From the NCBI GenBank assembly GCA_037783545.1, contig JBBELK010000164.1, positions 1,736,001 to 1,800,000 of the forward strand: a DNA stretch of 64,000 nt, written 5' to 3'. The notes below the pieces were generated by a model. That model ran no database searches. It was given only the letters and a program-made list of their open reading frames with translations, and was not told the DNA's origin. Position 1 is the stretch's first letter. Every line of letters starts with the position of its first letter. Source of the stretch: Henricia sp. BOLD:AAB3569 (Eukaryota; Echinodermata; Asteroidea; Spinulosida; Echinasteridae). A program made the translations under genes and the position numbers. Positions 23,386 to 35,344 of the stretch are shown here, one piece after another.

Positions 23386-24868
23386 AATGTGACTACCGGT
23401 ATGGCTATATTTCACATTTGATGACTGAGGTACAAGATTCTAAGCAGTATGACAACATTTTGCTTGCTTGGGAAGGGTAAAAAATATGACCCGGAACAAT
23501 CTCCTTTAAGTCTAAAGATAGAATGAGGTTAAATTTATATTCCATAAGACACTTCACTTATGCATTATGGCTATGGTATTTTGGGTTTTTTCCAGTATTA
23601 TAAATTATTTTGCTAAACTTGTATTCACGATTATGATTAATGCTTCAGCTGAGTGCTTCAATTATTTCCGTGTAGTAAAATAACAGAGAACCACCTACAA
23701 TGTATCTTCCTTCATTGTATTTTTTCGCATTTCTTTTGATCTTATTAGACATTTATTTCACATTACCTCAATTCTTGAAAATAAATTTTACAATTCTTTA
23801 AAATATATAATACAGTAAAATAAACTGACCAGTATGCAATGGGTGTCTATATAGTTTAGTTTTTGTTTAAAGGTAGTATAATCGTTTGGTAAACTGTTAA
23901 AAACGGCACAATTTTCACTGGTAATTGAAAACATAGGTTGAGGAAACCACCTTGTAGAAATGTCAGCCACATAGATGCAGTAATACTTCAGAAAACCTGA
24001 AAAATCCAAATGCGGTTTGAATGAATGAATGGCTCCATTCATTTGGAGATTCAAATATTTTTCTCATGAATGGGGGCAATTCAGACGAAATTATTTCAGA
24101 GGGTGATTACCAAACAAGTAGATTACCTTTAACATCCGACATACTAATAAATGCATTAAAAAAGGCAACTCTCTCAACTTTTATGCTAATTACGGGAAGG
24201 GCGAAAAACCTACAAAAAACCTTTTTAAGGAAAACAAAATTGGAAAATTCCCTTCCGGCTCCATGTTTTGATGGCAACCAAGTTAAACAACTCCGTAATT
24301 TAGCATTATTGCGTCCTTATCCACAAAAGTGACTTGACGTTTTTAATTTTTATTTTATTACTATTATTTTTTGTGTCAGCAATACAAGTTTAGTGCCTTG
24401 TTCTGTCTGTTAATTGACTTCACAAAATTGGCTACTAACTTGTGCGGCTCAGTAACGACACCTGTGATGTCAAGATCACAAATGATCGCAAGGAAAGTGT
24501 GGCTAAGTAGAAATTAGTCTTTAGTGGTTATTGAGAGGAAAACTTCCTAGGCTGTCCGCACTGGATTAAAAATGGGAAAAGTACCCATTGTCTCGGTGGG
24601 TTTTCCCAAAAAAAGTCCAATGCGGTCAGGCCTTAAGACTCATCTACCGTATAGTGTTCGTATATCACCTCACAAGGAGGGCTTAAATGTATCTAAGATC
24701 AGTCTGTGTTGGTCGTGCTGCTCTCTTTTTTGTCCCATAATAAGTCTTTTCACAAGATGTAATCAAGAAAAGGCAACGAGCAGGATCTGACTTGAAAGAT
24801 CAAGGGAATATAATAATGTTCATATTGCTTCCTTGATGCGAGGAGTGTCCTTATTTGATAGAGCATTG

Positions 24869-24981
24869 TCAGAAGTCTTCACATTTCTTGGATGTATCAC
24901 AAAGGGGAAGGCCCAAGCATTTCTGTATTGGTATCCTCGTTGTCTGAAAGATGGCAGTTATCGACGTCAGAGTATGATTAT
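24869..24981 (-). CDS. Cassette exon copy, possible terminal coding exon
   Basis: Acceptor TTTTCTTCTAG. Open for 37 codons in the incoming phase, then TGA. It lacks the CAAG|GTTAGG donor of the others, consistent with being terminal. Confidence 0.4.
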
Positions 24982-26455
24982 CTAGAAGAAAACAAACAAA
25001 TAATATGTTAACTCTTTAAAATTTTGGTAATGACAAAAAAAAGGGCTACTGAAATACATGTATATGAAATAAAATACATAAAATAAAATGCAATTTTCCT
25101 TTCCCTAGAAATAAGGAGGTGTTAAGATTCGGCCAATCACTTGAGCCCCTATTTCAAAAGAAGGGTGATGGTGTTGAATTAATCGAGACCTAACCTTGCA
25201 TCAGGGCGTCTCCATCCAGGCACAGACGTTTCTGTATTGGCTGAGGGGTGCTCATCATTGACAACAGCGTTTCGTCAGTCCAAAAAGATCATCTGGAAGA
25301 AGAAAAAAAAGGTGAGCCATACTAATGAGGAGACGTTTAGATTCGGCCAATTGTTAGAATCTATTTTTTAATATAAGGACGATTGTGCTAGCCTAATGCC
25401 AGTGAATTAATCAAGACCTAACCTTGCATCAGAGCGTCTCCAACCAGGCCTGAGCATTTCTGTATTGGTATCCTTGCTGCATGACTGAAGGATGCTCGTC
25501 TCAGACGAAAGAGGGATGTCATAGTCCAATCAAATCATCTATAGAGAAAAGAAAAAAATGAGATTGTTTTTTTTTTTTACACCAACCATGTTTAGAGGTG
25601 CTTAGAGTCGGCCAATCATTTTTAATATAAGGGTGATGATGCTAGCGTAATACCAATTAATTAACCGAGACCTAACCTTGCATCAGAGCGTCTCCGCCCA
25701 GGCACGGGCATTCCTGTATTGGTATCCTCGCTGACTGAAGGATGCTCGTCTTGGAAGACAGTGACGTCAGAGTCCAATCAAATCATCTGGTAGAAAAGAA
25801 ACAAATGATTTTTTTTTTTATTACACCATAGTGATGGGGATTACACCAGAAAAATGCTTCTGGTGATGACCATGACATTGTGACAATTAAAGGGATAGAA
25901 CGGATGCATGAAATAAAATGCAAAACTTCGTTTCCCAGAAATCAGAAAGCATTTTGCATCGGTCAAACACAAGAGTCCCTTTTTGAATACATGTGTAAAG
26001 ATGATAAACCAAGACCTAACCATAGAGTTATATATAGAAAACTAGAGTGCGCACTCCCAATACATGATGTGCTGATATGGATGCCGCCATTTTGGCTTAA
26101 CGCTATGGGTGCTCGGTGGGCGAAGCTGTGTTGCCCACTTTGCACGCATAGCGATAAGCAAACATGGTGCCGCCCGCATCGGTACGGTCCACACACGTGG
26201 CTTGAATAGCCAGTGCACACTCTAGTTTACTATATATAACTCTATGGACCTAACCTTGCATCAGAGTATCCATCCAGCATTCAATTTGGCTTCCTTCTTG
26301 GGTTGCTGGGTGACGTCCAATCAGATTCCCTCCTTGCATCGCCAGTTGCAAGCCAACAGCATCTTGGTCTGAGATGGATCCCCTCATCATTGGGCACCAT
26401 TCATCCCGTTGCTTTCCTGGATGCACTTTCACGTCAGGAGCTGAAGGTCTTTGTG
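24869..26455 (-). CDS. Unrecognised minus-strand transcript with tandem cassette exons
   Basis: Five blocks on the minus strand have acceptor tracts and, except the last, a GATGCAAG|GTTAGG donor: 26255-26455, 25677-25786, 25423-25538, 25195-25292 and 24869-24981. The first is open in one frame (includes HPGKQRDEWCPMMRGS and ends LMQ). Splicing to the second or third gives DDLIGL then a stop; to the fourth, a short different tail; to the last, 37 codons ending KKCEDF. No family is recognised. It may be protein-coding with alternative ends or a non-coding RNA. Upstream exons were not found beyond the C-rich tract at 26479-26520. Confidence 0.4.
25195..25292 (-). other. Cassette exon copy
   Basis: Acceptor TTCTTCTTCCAG, same donor. 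Reads DDLFGLTKRCCQ-stop. Confidence 0.45.
25423..25538 (-). other. Cassette exon copy
   Basis: Acceptor TTTTCTCTATAG, same donor. DDLIGL-stop is again preserved although the rest differs. Confidence 0.45.
25677..25786 (-). other. Cassette exon copy
   Basis: Acceptor TTCTTTTCTACCAG, donor CAAG|GTTAGG. In the phase set by the upstream exon it reads DDLIGL-stop. Confidence 0.45.
26022..26247. mobile_element. Foldback MITE inserted next to the cassette exon
   Basis: CATAGAGTTATATATAG and CTATATATAACTCTATG mark the ends, flanked by CCTAAC / ACCTAAC, a possible target duplication. The inner arms AGTGCGCACT / AGTGCACACT also mirror. It lies in an intron of the cassette transcript. Confidence 0.85.
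26255..26455 (-). CDS. Cassette transcript, first visible exon
   Basis: Acceptor CCTTTTACATTAG, donor CAAG|GTTAGG. Its 3' part is homologous to the downstream cassettes. Confidence 0.4.
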
Positions 26456-26478
26456 CTAATGTAAAAGGAGAAAACAAA

Positions 26479-26520
26479 CCCCCCCCCCCCCCCTCCCCCC
26501 CCCACTCCCCCTCCCCAACC
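26479..26520. repeat. Poly-C tract
   Basis: C-only runs with a few T and A. G-rich on the minus strand. Confidence 0.9.
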
Positions 26521-26581
26521 CCAAAAAACAACAACAAGCAAAAAAAATAAAAAATTAACCCTGTTAAACCCTAACCCTGTT

Positions 26582-27668
26582 AAACATGCTTACCAATGTT
26601 ACCAATATAACCAATATATTCTTACTTTCTTGCTTAGTGTACAAGACTGTAACTGGTAACTGGCCTCAGTCAGTTGGGACGAAGCCTGTTACCATGTTAA
26701 ACATTCTTACCAATGTTACCAATATATTCTTACTTTATTGCTTAGTGTACAAGAATGGAACTGGTAACTGGCCTCGGCCAGTTGGGACGAAGCCTGTTAC
26801 CATGTTAAACATTCTTACCAATGTTACCGATATATTCTTACCTTCTTGCTTAGTGTACAAGAATGGAACTGGTTACTGGCCGAAGCCTGTTACCATGTTA
26901 AACATTCTTACCAATGTTACCAATATATTCTTACTTTCTTGCTTAGTGTACAAGAATGGAACTGGTAACTGGCCTCGGCCAGTTGGGACGAAGCCTGTTA
27001 CCATGTTAAACATTCTTACCAATGTTACCGATATATTCTTACCTTCTTGCTTAGTGTACAAGAATGGAACTGGTTACTGGCCGAAGCCTGTTACCATATT
27101 AAACATTCTTACCAATGTTACCAATATATTCTTAGCTTCTTGCTTAGTGTACAAGAGTGAAACTGGTAACTGGCCTCAGCCAGTTGGGACAAAGCCTGTT
27201 ACCATGTTAAACATGCTTACCAATGTTACCAATATATTCTTAGCTTCTTGCTTAGTGTACAAGAGTGGAATAACTGGCCTCAGCCAGTTGGGACGAAGCC
27301 TGTTACCATGTTAAACATGCTTACCAATGTTACCAATATATTCTTAGCTTCTTGCTTAGTGTACAAGAGTGGAATAACTGGCCTCAGCCAGTTGGGACAA
27401 AGCCTGTTACCATGTTAAACATGCTTACCAATGTTACCAATATAACCAATATATTCTTAGCTTCTTGCTTAGTGTACAAGAGTGGAACTGGTAACTGGCC
27501 TCAGCCAGTTGGGACGAAGCATGTTACCATGTTAAACATTCTTACTAATGTTACCATGTTAAACATTCTTATTAATGTTACCGATATATTCCTACCTTCT
27601 TGCTTAGTGTACAAGAATGGAACTGGTTACTGGCCGAAGCCTGTTACCATGTTAAACATGTTAAACGC
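26582..27668 (+). repeat. Minisatellite, about 92-115-bp unit
   Basis: About ten units with ACCATGTTAAACATTCTTAC, GCTTAGTGTACAAGA and ACTGGCCTCAGCCAGTTGG (itself a hairpin). Units of about 108 and 93 bp alternate in the first half. The 242-codon open frame over it shows no domain beyond the repeat. Confidence 0.95.
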
Positions 27669-28420
27669 AGACGACGGTAGGCGAAGTTCCTAGTGCCGTA
27701 AGTTCTTTGCCGGACTTACAGACTTTTTACGTGCGAGTGCCGAGTTACGACGGAATATGTGGTATAAAAGTTACAAACATGGCCCCAGTTTTAAAAACAA
27801 CAGATTCTAGAAACACAAATGGCAGCCCACACAAAAGGGGTGAGAGGGGGCGGAGGCGGGTGCCGCGGGTGTTAAAAGATTATCAGGTGGGCACCGTGAC
27901 AAAATATTACCAATTAGACATTCTATTTTAAAACATTACATAGGGCCTACAAGCACAAAAACTTTACACATGCACGTCACTACGTACAACTTTTCAAGTT
28001 CACCCTTGACACAAGAGGGCGCTGTTTAACATAGCAAACTCCCCACTTCAGCTATATGATTACTACTATTTGCCGATAGTTGGTTATCGGACTTACGGAC
28101 ATAGTTTAACAGAATTAACAACCTACATTATACACATCGCCCATAAAAAGTACAAACGTTTGAAAGCGTTTTCAAACGGTATCTCGTCGGCAATGGCAAA
28201 TTTGAAACATTCGACAAACGTTTTCAAACGTTTGCCGAACGTTTGTCGTTGACGCCCATAAAAAGTACAAACGTTCGAAAGCGTTTTCAAACGGGATGTC
28301 CTTCATATACGGCGTAAATTCATGTACGTTACTTCGTTTCCATTATATATGAGACAACTGGGGTTTGATATTCACAGCAAAACACAATGTTCATGGAAAA
28401 ACACATCTGATGTTTACATG
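27669..28420. other. Gene-free segment with a local duplication
   Basis: The segment CCCATAAAAAGTACAAACG plus GAAAGCGTTTTCAAACGG occurs twice (28140 and 28254). Nothing else recognised. Confidence 0.5.
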
Positions 28421-28424
28421 AGAT

Positions 28425-28670
28425 GTTCATAGCGCAACCGAATTGATGTTGATAGCGCAACCGAATTGATGTTGATAGCGCAACCGAATTGATGTTGATA
28501 GCGCAACCGAATTGATGTTGATAGCGCAACCGAATTGATGTTGATAGCGCAACCGAATTGATGTTGATAGCGCAACCGAAATGATGTTGACAGCGCAACC
28601 GAAATGATGTTGATAGCGCAACCGAATTGATGTTGATAGCGCAACCGAATTGATGTTGATAGCGAAACAC
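28425..28670. repeat. 23-bp satellite
   Basis: About ten copies of GATGTTGATAGCGCAACCG plus AATT. Open in two minus frames only because the short unit lacks stops. Confidence 0.95.
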
Positions 28671-28975
28671 ATTAAGATGTTGATAGCGAAACACATTAAG
28701 ATGTTGATAGCGAAACACATTAAGATGTTGATAGCGAAACACATTAAGATGTTGATAGCGAAACACATTAAGATGTTTATAGCGAAACACATTAAGATGT
28801 TTATAGCGAAACACATTAAGATGTTTATAGCGAAACACATTAAGATGTTTATAGCGAAACACATTAAGATGTTTATAGCGAAACACATTAAGATGTTTAT
28901 AGCGAAACACATTAAGATGTTTATAGCGAAACACATTAAGATGTTTATAGCGAAACACATTAAGATGTTCATAGC
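28671..28975. repeat. 24-bp satellite
   Basis: About thirteen copies of AAGATGTTTATAGCGAAACA plus CATT. The first four or five copies have GTTGATAGCG like the adjoining 23-bp array, the later ones GTTTATAGCG. The unit is a multiple of 3 and gives an eight-residue repeat (MLIAKHIK / MFIAKHIK). Confidence 0.95.
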
Positions 28976-29069
28976 GAATTCATTACATGTAGATGTTCAT
29001 ACATTAGCAAAACACATTTTGATAATAGAAAAACACATTTTGACATTCATAGCAAAACACATTTCATGT

Positions 29070-30110
29070 TCATACGAAACAACCAGAGATATTTGGCGAC
29101 GAAATGTTTCTTATTTTCGAATTTGGTCGTGACGAAACGACCAGAGATATTTGACGACGAGATTTATAGGCGAGATTTGGCGACGAGATTTTTCTTATTT
29201 TCGAAGTGGGTCGTGACGAAACGACCAGAGATATTTGGCGACGAGACAACCAGAGATATTTGGCCACGAAATGTTTCTTATTTTCGAATTTGGTTGTGAC
29301 GAAACGACCAGAGATATTTTACGGCGAGATTTAAAGGCGAGATTTTGCGACGAAATTGTTCTTATATTATAATTGGTCGTGACGAAACGACCAGAGATAT
29401 TTGGCGGCGAGATTTTGCGACGAGATTTTTCTTATTTTCGAATTGGGTCGTGACGAAAAAACGACTAGAGATATTTGGCGACGAGATTTAGAGGCGAGAT
29501 TTTGCAACGGAATTTTTCTTATTTTAGAATTGGGTCGTGACTAAACGACCAGAGATATTTGGCGACGAGATTTAAAGGCGGGATTTTTCGACGAGATTTT
29601 GCGACGAGATTTTGCGACGAAATTGTTCTTATATTAGAATTGGGTCGTGACGAAACGACCAGAGATATTTGGCGACGAGATTTAGAGGGGAGATTTTGCG
29701 ACGAGATTTTGCAACGGAATTTTTCTTATTTTAGAATTGGGTCGTAACGAAACGACCACAGATATTTGACGACGAGATTTAAAGGCGAGATTTTTCGACG
29801 AGATTTTTCTTATTTTCGAATTTGGTCGTGACGAAACGACCAGAGATATTTGGCGGCGAGATTTTGCGACGAGATTTTTCTTATTTTCGAATTGGGTCGT
29901 GACGAAAAAACGACTAGAAATATTTGGCGACGAGATTTAGAGGCTAAATTTTGCGACGAAATTTTTTTATTTTCGAATTTGGTCGTGACGAAACGACCAG
30001 AGATATTTGACGACGAGATTTAAAGGCGAGATTTTTCGACGAGATTTTTCTGATTTTCGAATTTGGTCGTGACGAAACGACCAGACAGATTTTGCGACGA
30101 GATTCTTTTT
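29070..30110 (+). repeat. Irregular tandem array with GACGAAACGACCAGAGATAT
   Basis: About twelve units of 70-110 bp built from GGTCGTGACGAAACGACC (a hairpin), AGAGATATTTGGCGACGAG, GCGACGAGATT sub-repeats and TTTTTCTTATTTTCGAATT. No coding frame of interest. Confidence 0.95.
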
Positions 30111-33100
30111 ATTTTGAAAACGTTCACTATCGAGCGGTAGTATTCTCAATTGTCATATCGTTCTGTTTTATTTTTCGTAGTTACAAACGGTACCATCATT
30201 ATTTTCGAAGTCACGTGATCTGTATTTGCACAATTTCTTGTCCACGGAGCGTAAATTTATACGGTACTTTTAATTCGTTTCCGTGCCAAATTTGAGACAA
30301 ATTTCTTTTGATTTCTTAGTCGAGAGAAGACTGGAATTTATTGTTAACAAAATTTATGATTTAGAAATAACCACACACAGCAAATAAACACACCAAATAA
30401 ACACACCAAACAAACAATAATTTGATTTCGGGTGGGGGTGGGGGAGAGCGATCGGGGGCGGGGATTCAAGAAATTGTTTTCTTTTCCAATTTGTTTCTTT
30501 TTGAAAGTCACCTCTTTTTTTTTTGCAGAGGTCTTTCATGTAAATATATACATACAATAAAATTAATACTAACCATTACAAACAAATAATAAAAATACGA
30601 ATAATTTCAATTGCGGTCAGCCTACAGTTTTAATGCAGCATTGCTAGTTTGTGGGAGGGATTTATATACAATTACGATACAAGGATATATAATTAATTCA
30701 TATATTTATGTATTTGCATAATGCAACGCACCAGGCATTGCGGACAGCCTATCATTTCAATGCTGCATTGTTAGTGGTTGTTCGTGTTTTTTATAGTTAT
30801 AATATTCATATATTCAAAATATGTTTGCATAAGCAACGCTCAAGGCATTGCGGACGACCAACTGATTCAGCGCACAAGGCACTGCTAGGGACTGGACTGC
30901 CTACGACGATTCCAATGCAACATTGCTAGGGGCTGTTTTTAAATTATGCAATGCATTAGGCATTGCGGACTTCCTATTGTTTCAATGTTGCATTGCTTGG
31001 GATTCTCCGTTGAAAGGTTCAATTATAATATTCATGTTCAATTATAATATTCATATTCAATTATAATATTCATTATATTTCTTGCATAAATAAAGCAACG
31101 CTCAAGGCATTGCGGACGGCCTACTGTTTCAGTGCACAAGGCACTGCTAGGGACCATATGTATAATTTTAATTAATTGCAGCAGTGTTCCAAATACGTAT
31201 ACATTTTTTGTTTCGTTTTCGTGTTGCTGGCACTTTCCGCACCACACATTTCGGTTGTTTTCACCAAAGTTAAAGTTGTTAACACTTAAATTATGTTATA
31301 ATTTATGTTGTTCCCTGATTGAGTTGTCACTATTTTATATTAATTGAACTTGAACCCAAATGAATGTGTAGGGCCAAACCCCTCCCCCTCCCCCTCCCCC
31401 TCCACCTCCACCCTCACCCCAACCCCTTCCCCAATGCACTGCGCATGCGCTAGCCTGGCTTTGCTTGCTGTAGCTGTTTGACGGCTGTTTGCTGCTTTGG
31501 GCCCCTTTGCGAAACACGCAACTGCAAACGCAACTGCATACACACATACACACATACATTCATATATCCCAGTTTATTTATTTTTATATGTAAATGTATA
31601 TATCGAACTGCGCCAAACACACACAAAAAGTCTCGACAACTTCTGCGAAAACGGGAGACCTACGGCACCTGACCTATTCTGACCTAGTATTCTAACCTGA
31701 TCCTTAAAGCTACATGTAGTAGGCCCTACAACCTTACTACATGTAAATCTAACTACGTAGGTTTCCCATTTTCGGCTGAAGCAAGCGCGCCAAATGTTTT
31801 AGCATAACGCGCTTCATGATTACGAGTGTAGGTGATTGTGTATGTTGTAATTACCCATTCATACTGATCTCGCTTTAACTCTCGTTGCACTCGTTTATAC
31901 ACGCTGCTGAACGCTGCCGAACGCCGCTGAACGCTGCAACCATGTGGGACAAGCGTGAAAAGCACCCCAGCCTAATTTGTAATATGCAAGAACCCCATCA
32001 TAAATTTCGTGCATTTCTTTTTTTGACAATGTCCCAGACACTGTCAAGTGAATTATTTGTTTTTATAGATTATTTAATTTTATAACACGTTTACTAATTA
32101 TTGCGTTTTAAAAATTATTTTTAATTTAAAAAAAAAAATCACGAAAACATGTGGTGCGGTTGTTTGTGAAAGAAATACCGACAAATAGATCGAACATTTG
32201 AAACACTGCCATGCAAACTAGGGGATTTAACTACAATATTTCTAGGTTATATCTTCAGCATCTAAGGAGTTAGAGATGGAGATGTTTAAAGGAGCTGAGG
32301 AGCCTTGCGAAGGAACTGTCTTGCTAAGGCTGATCTTGAAATCTTGAATTTGATGGGGAGGTCTCTGTTTAGCATCGAAGGAGATAGGTTAGAGATGGAG
32401 ACGTTTGGTGGAGCTGAGAAGCCTTGCGAAGGAACTGTCTTGCTTAGGCTGATCTTGAAATCTTGAATTTGATGTTTAGCGAGCATGCAGCCCCAGTTCG
32501 GCATTTTTTCTACAAGAGTTTTTCTACAATTATAATATTCACATTGTGTAATTATGAAATGCAACGCACAAGGCATTGTCTACGGCCGACTGCTTCAGTG
32601 CACCAGGCACTGCTGGAGACCATACTTATAATTTAAACAGTGTGAACAGCCCAGTTTTTCTCAATAAGGAATAGTAACTACCGTGGGGTATTAATATAAT
32701 AATATTAAGTTCTTGTCTTCATAAGGCAACGCACCAGGCATTGCTGACGTCTGCTTCTTCAATGCTCAAGGCATTGCTATAGAGAATGTCTATAAATTGT
32801 TCGCTTTGGGCTGTCAATTGGCATGTTAATAAATTTAATTCTTGAATAATAATTATTCGTATATTATAATCATCCTCGTATTTCTTTAAGATTGTCCTTG
32901 ATCCATCATGTGATGCTCCTCTTGATCTTCTCGGTTTCATGATTAAAGTACTTATAAGGAAGCAGTATTCCATGAAAGTCCCAATTTTTTTTTATCCACA
33001 GAAATTTTTCTCACACCACGTAACTTCCGGGCGTTTTGTTATCCATAATTATCATTATTGTGTGTCCATTTGTTTTGGAATAATTATATATGCAAATTGT

Positions 33101-33130
33101 TCCTCTAAATTAGGTTTAAGTGGGTTATTA
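30111..33130. other. AT-rich region with dispersed hairpin motifs
   Basis: No exon recognised. GGCATTGCGGAC-type motifs followed by CAATGCTGCATTGC or GTGCACAAGGCACTGC recur near 30610, 30730, 30845, 30955, 31105, 32565 and 32730. A 117-bp direct repeat at about 32280-32345 and 32395-32465 (GGAGCTGAGRAGCCTTGCGA) is also present. Confidence 0.6.
31340..31950. repeat. Segmental duplicate, copy A
   Basis: Shares an ordered series of blocks with 33190-33870: AACTTGAACCC, a CCCCAACCCC tract, GCACTGCGC/GCAGTGCGC, a TCTGCGAAAA block and ACGCTGCTGAACGC. Confidence 0.7.
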
Positions 33131-33189
33131 TTATTAGATCTTGTGATGTTGCGGAAATAGCGAGTATCTAGTTCCATCTGCAGTAGTAA

Positions 33190-33870
33190 TTATTAAACTT
33201 GAACCCCAGTTAGTGAGTAATCTCCCCCAACCCCAACCCCCACCCAGCCCCCCGCGGTGCAGTGCGCACGCTGCAGCCTCGCTTTGCCGATTGCAGCTGC
33301 TTAAAAAAACAAAAAAAAAAATAATAATAAAAAAAACGCTTGCAGCAGCATCCACGTTCACATATTCACCTCATTTTCACACAACTGTATTTTTTTTTTT
33401 TTTACCCAGTGTACTGAATGATTGTTTGTGTTTCACTATATCCTTGCTTATTACAAGTGCTCCAACCGAATGCGGTGACCAATATATAACATAATTGAGC
33501 AATAGATATGGATGCCGGAAAATAGCGCAAGTTCCTAAAATCGTCTGCGAAAAAATGGGAAACCCACTACACTAACTGCTTCCCTAACCTAAGCTATTCT
33601 AAGCCCGGGCAAGGCTAATAGCACTAACTGACCTAGATTTGGGTTCCATTTTTTAGCAGACGATATCGCGAAAAAAATGCTACTATTTGATTTTAAGCGC
33701 GCATGTGCTGTTTATCGATTATGTGTTATTGATTGTTTTTTAATATCACACATTCAAACTCAACTCATTTACAAACGTGATCACGCTGCACAGTGCTTTA
33801 TAATGCTGCACAGCCTATAATGCAGATAAACGCTGCTGAACGCAAGCGAACGCTGCAAACCCCGACAAAA
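33190..33870. repeat. Segmental duplicate, copy B
   Basis: Diverged second copy of 31340-31950 in the same orientation. Confidence 0.7.
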
Positions 33871-34082
33871 TGTATAATATACCATAATTATAGGTTTGTA
33901 ATTTAATATCGTTAGCTTTCGTAAATATTACATTTCTGTTATCATTTTATCATTTTCTAGCATTTAATATTTAACAAGCATTATTTTCGAAATTAATTTT
34001 ATTGAAGAAAACAAATCCCGAAAGCACGTGGTGTGATTGTGCCAGCATTTTTAGTGAAACTTAAATAACCGAAAAATGGGGC

Positions 34083-34350
34083 AACTTTCCATTAGCCTTT
34101 TAGAAGTATGGCGGAACAAAAGGAGAGGGCGCAATTTCATTTGGGTATGAATTTTTTTATCAATTGTATTTCTTTCGAAAAACTTGATTTACATGTTGTA
34201 ATTATAATACATAGACAGAATTATAAATAAAATTAATAAGTGTAAAGTGAAAAACTGAGTTATTTTGCATTTTAGTCGATTTTATACCCACTGCAAAGTG
34301 CGCCCTCCTATTGTGTCCGCCATACTTCAAAAAGGCTAATTGGAACACTG
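34083..34350. mobile_element. Foldback MITE
   Basis: TTCCATTAGCCTTTTAGAAG and CTTCAAAAAGGCTAATTGGAA are the ends. The match continues through TATGGCGGA and AGGAGGGCGCA / GAGAGGGCGCA. Confidence 0.8.
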
Positions 34351-35344
34351 CCTTGTCCTACTATATTTAAAGTCGTATGTGCCTATTTCTTAATTAGTCA
34401 ATTAACTATTTAAACTATTATTTATGTTCTATGTACTGTGATTTAAATACACGGTATAATTAAAATAAGGAATACTATAAGGCTGGTGCATGTACATTAT
34501 CAGTAAAATACAGCAATGTTTCACGCTATAAATTTTCATGCAATTTTTGAATTATAGTTGATAAATTTCATGGAATAAATTACTTTTACACATTAATCAA
34601 CCTTGGGGGCCTCCTTGTATAAAACCATTCATGTACATATAGGCATGTTTCCATGTGCATGCCTGGCCGGTTACCGAGTACTCCCGGCCAGGTACGTGCG
34701 CGTGCCTAGCCTGGGCATCGAGCCAGAACTTGTTTACGCGTACAATAATGTGATTGTCAGATGGCTGCACCTGGCTTCATCCTTTCAACCAATCAGAGTC
34801 AATTTCGTACACTTCATAGCCACGCCCACCAGCACGCGCTGGCCTTTTTTTTATTCATCGGCCGGCGCGTGCCAGGAAAAGTAAGAAAGGTATGTAATAC
34901 ATTTCAGAAAACTTCGGTTGGCAAGAGAAAATATGCGAAGAGTTATTGAATGAATAGGATGGGATTAAATGCTACATTTTTTAGCAGTGGCATTTTGTGT
35001 GAGTCGTATTTGGGGGCCAGAAAAGGGGACCGTGTGGAAAATTTAAGGGGAATTTCTTTTAAGGGAAATACGAAAACGAGAATATTTTATTTAACGGTAC
35101 GATCTTTATCGATAAAAAACATTTCAACATTATCGCAAACGAAAATGTTTCCCTTCTTGCTACATGTACATGTTTTAACAATAGCTCAGTACCTTGTAAA
35201 AAAAAATAAAACAATAAAAAAAAAGGGGGTGGGGAAACAATAATTTTTGGACAACGATTTTTTTTTGGCGAAATATGAAAAAAGAAAACATGTACCTAGA
35301 GTCAAAAATTAAAACAACGGTAAAAAAGGGAAAAAATAATATTT
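34351..35344. other. Gene-free segment
   Basis: A GC-richer stretch at 34640-34880 (GGCCGG and GCGCG rich) without a recognisable exon. The rest is AT-rich with A and T homopolymers. Confidence 0.5.

Larger units (their letters stand above)
22076..24868. other. Gene-free region
   Basis: No exon recognised. Contains TTTCGCGAAA palindromes (22245-22345), a hairpin at 22805-22915, a foldback element at 22998-23385, and a repeat at 23860-24080. The last is related in inverted orientation to 14240-14420, and to 38220-38400. Confidence 0.55.

Noticed and set aside
24021-24332. 103-codon + strand frame
   Set aside because: Its 5' part is a dispersed repeat (also near 14.2 kb and 38.3 kb), with no family match or splice support.
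28329-28972. 209- and 181-codon repetitive minus-strand frames
   Set aside because: Short satellite units without stops; the 23-bp unit opens several frames at once, so openness is not evidence of coding.
28425-28975. CRISPR array
   Set aside because: Repeats are contiguous without unique spacers, and the DNA is eukaryotic.
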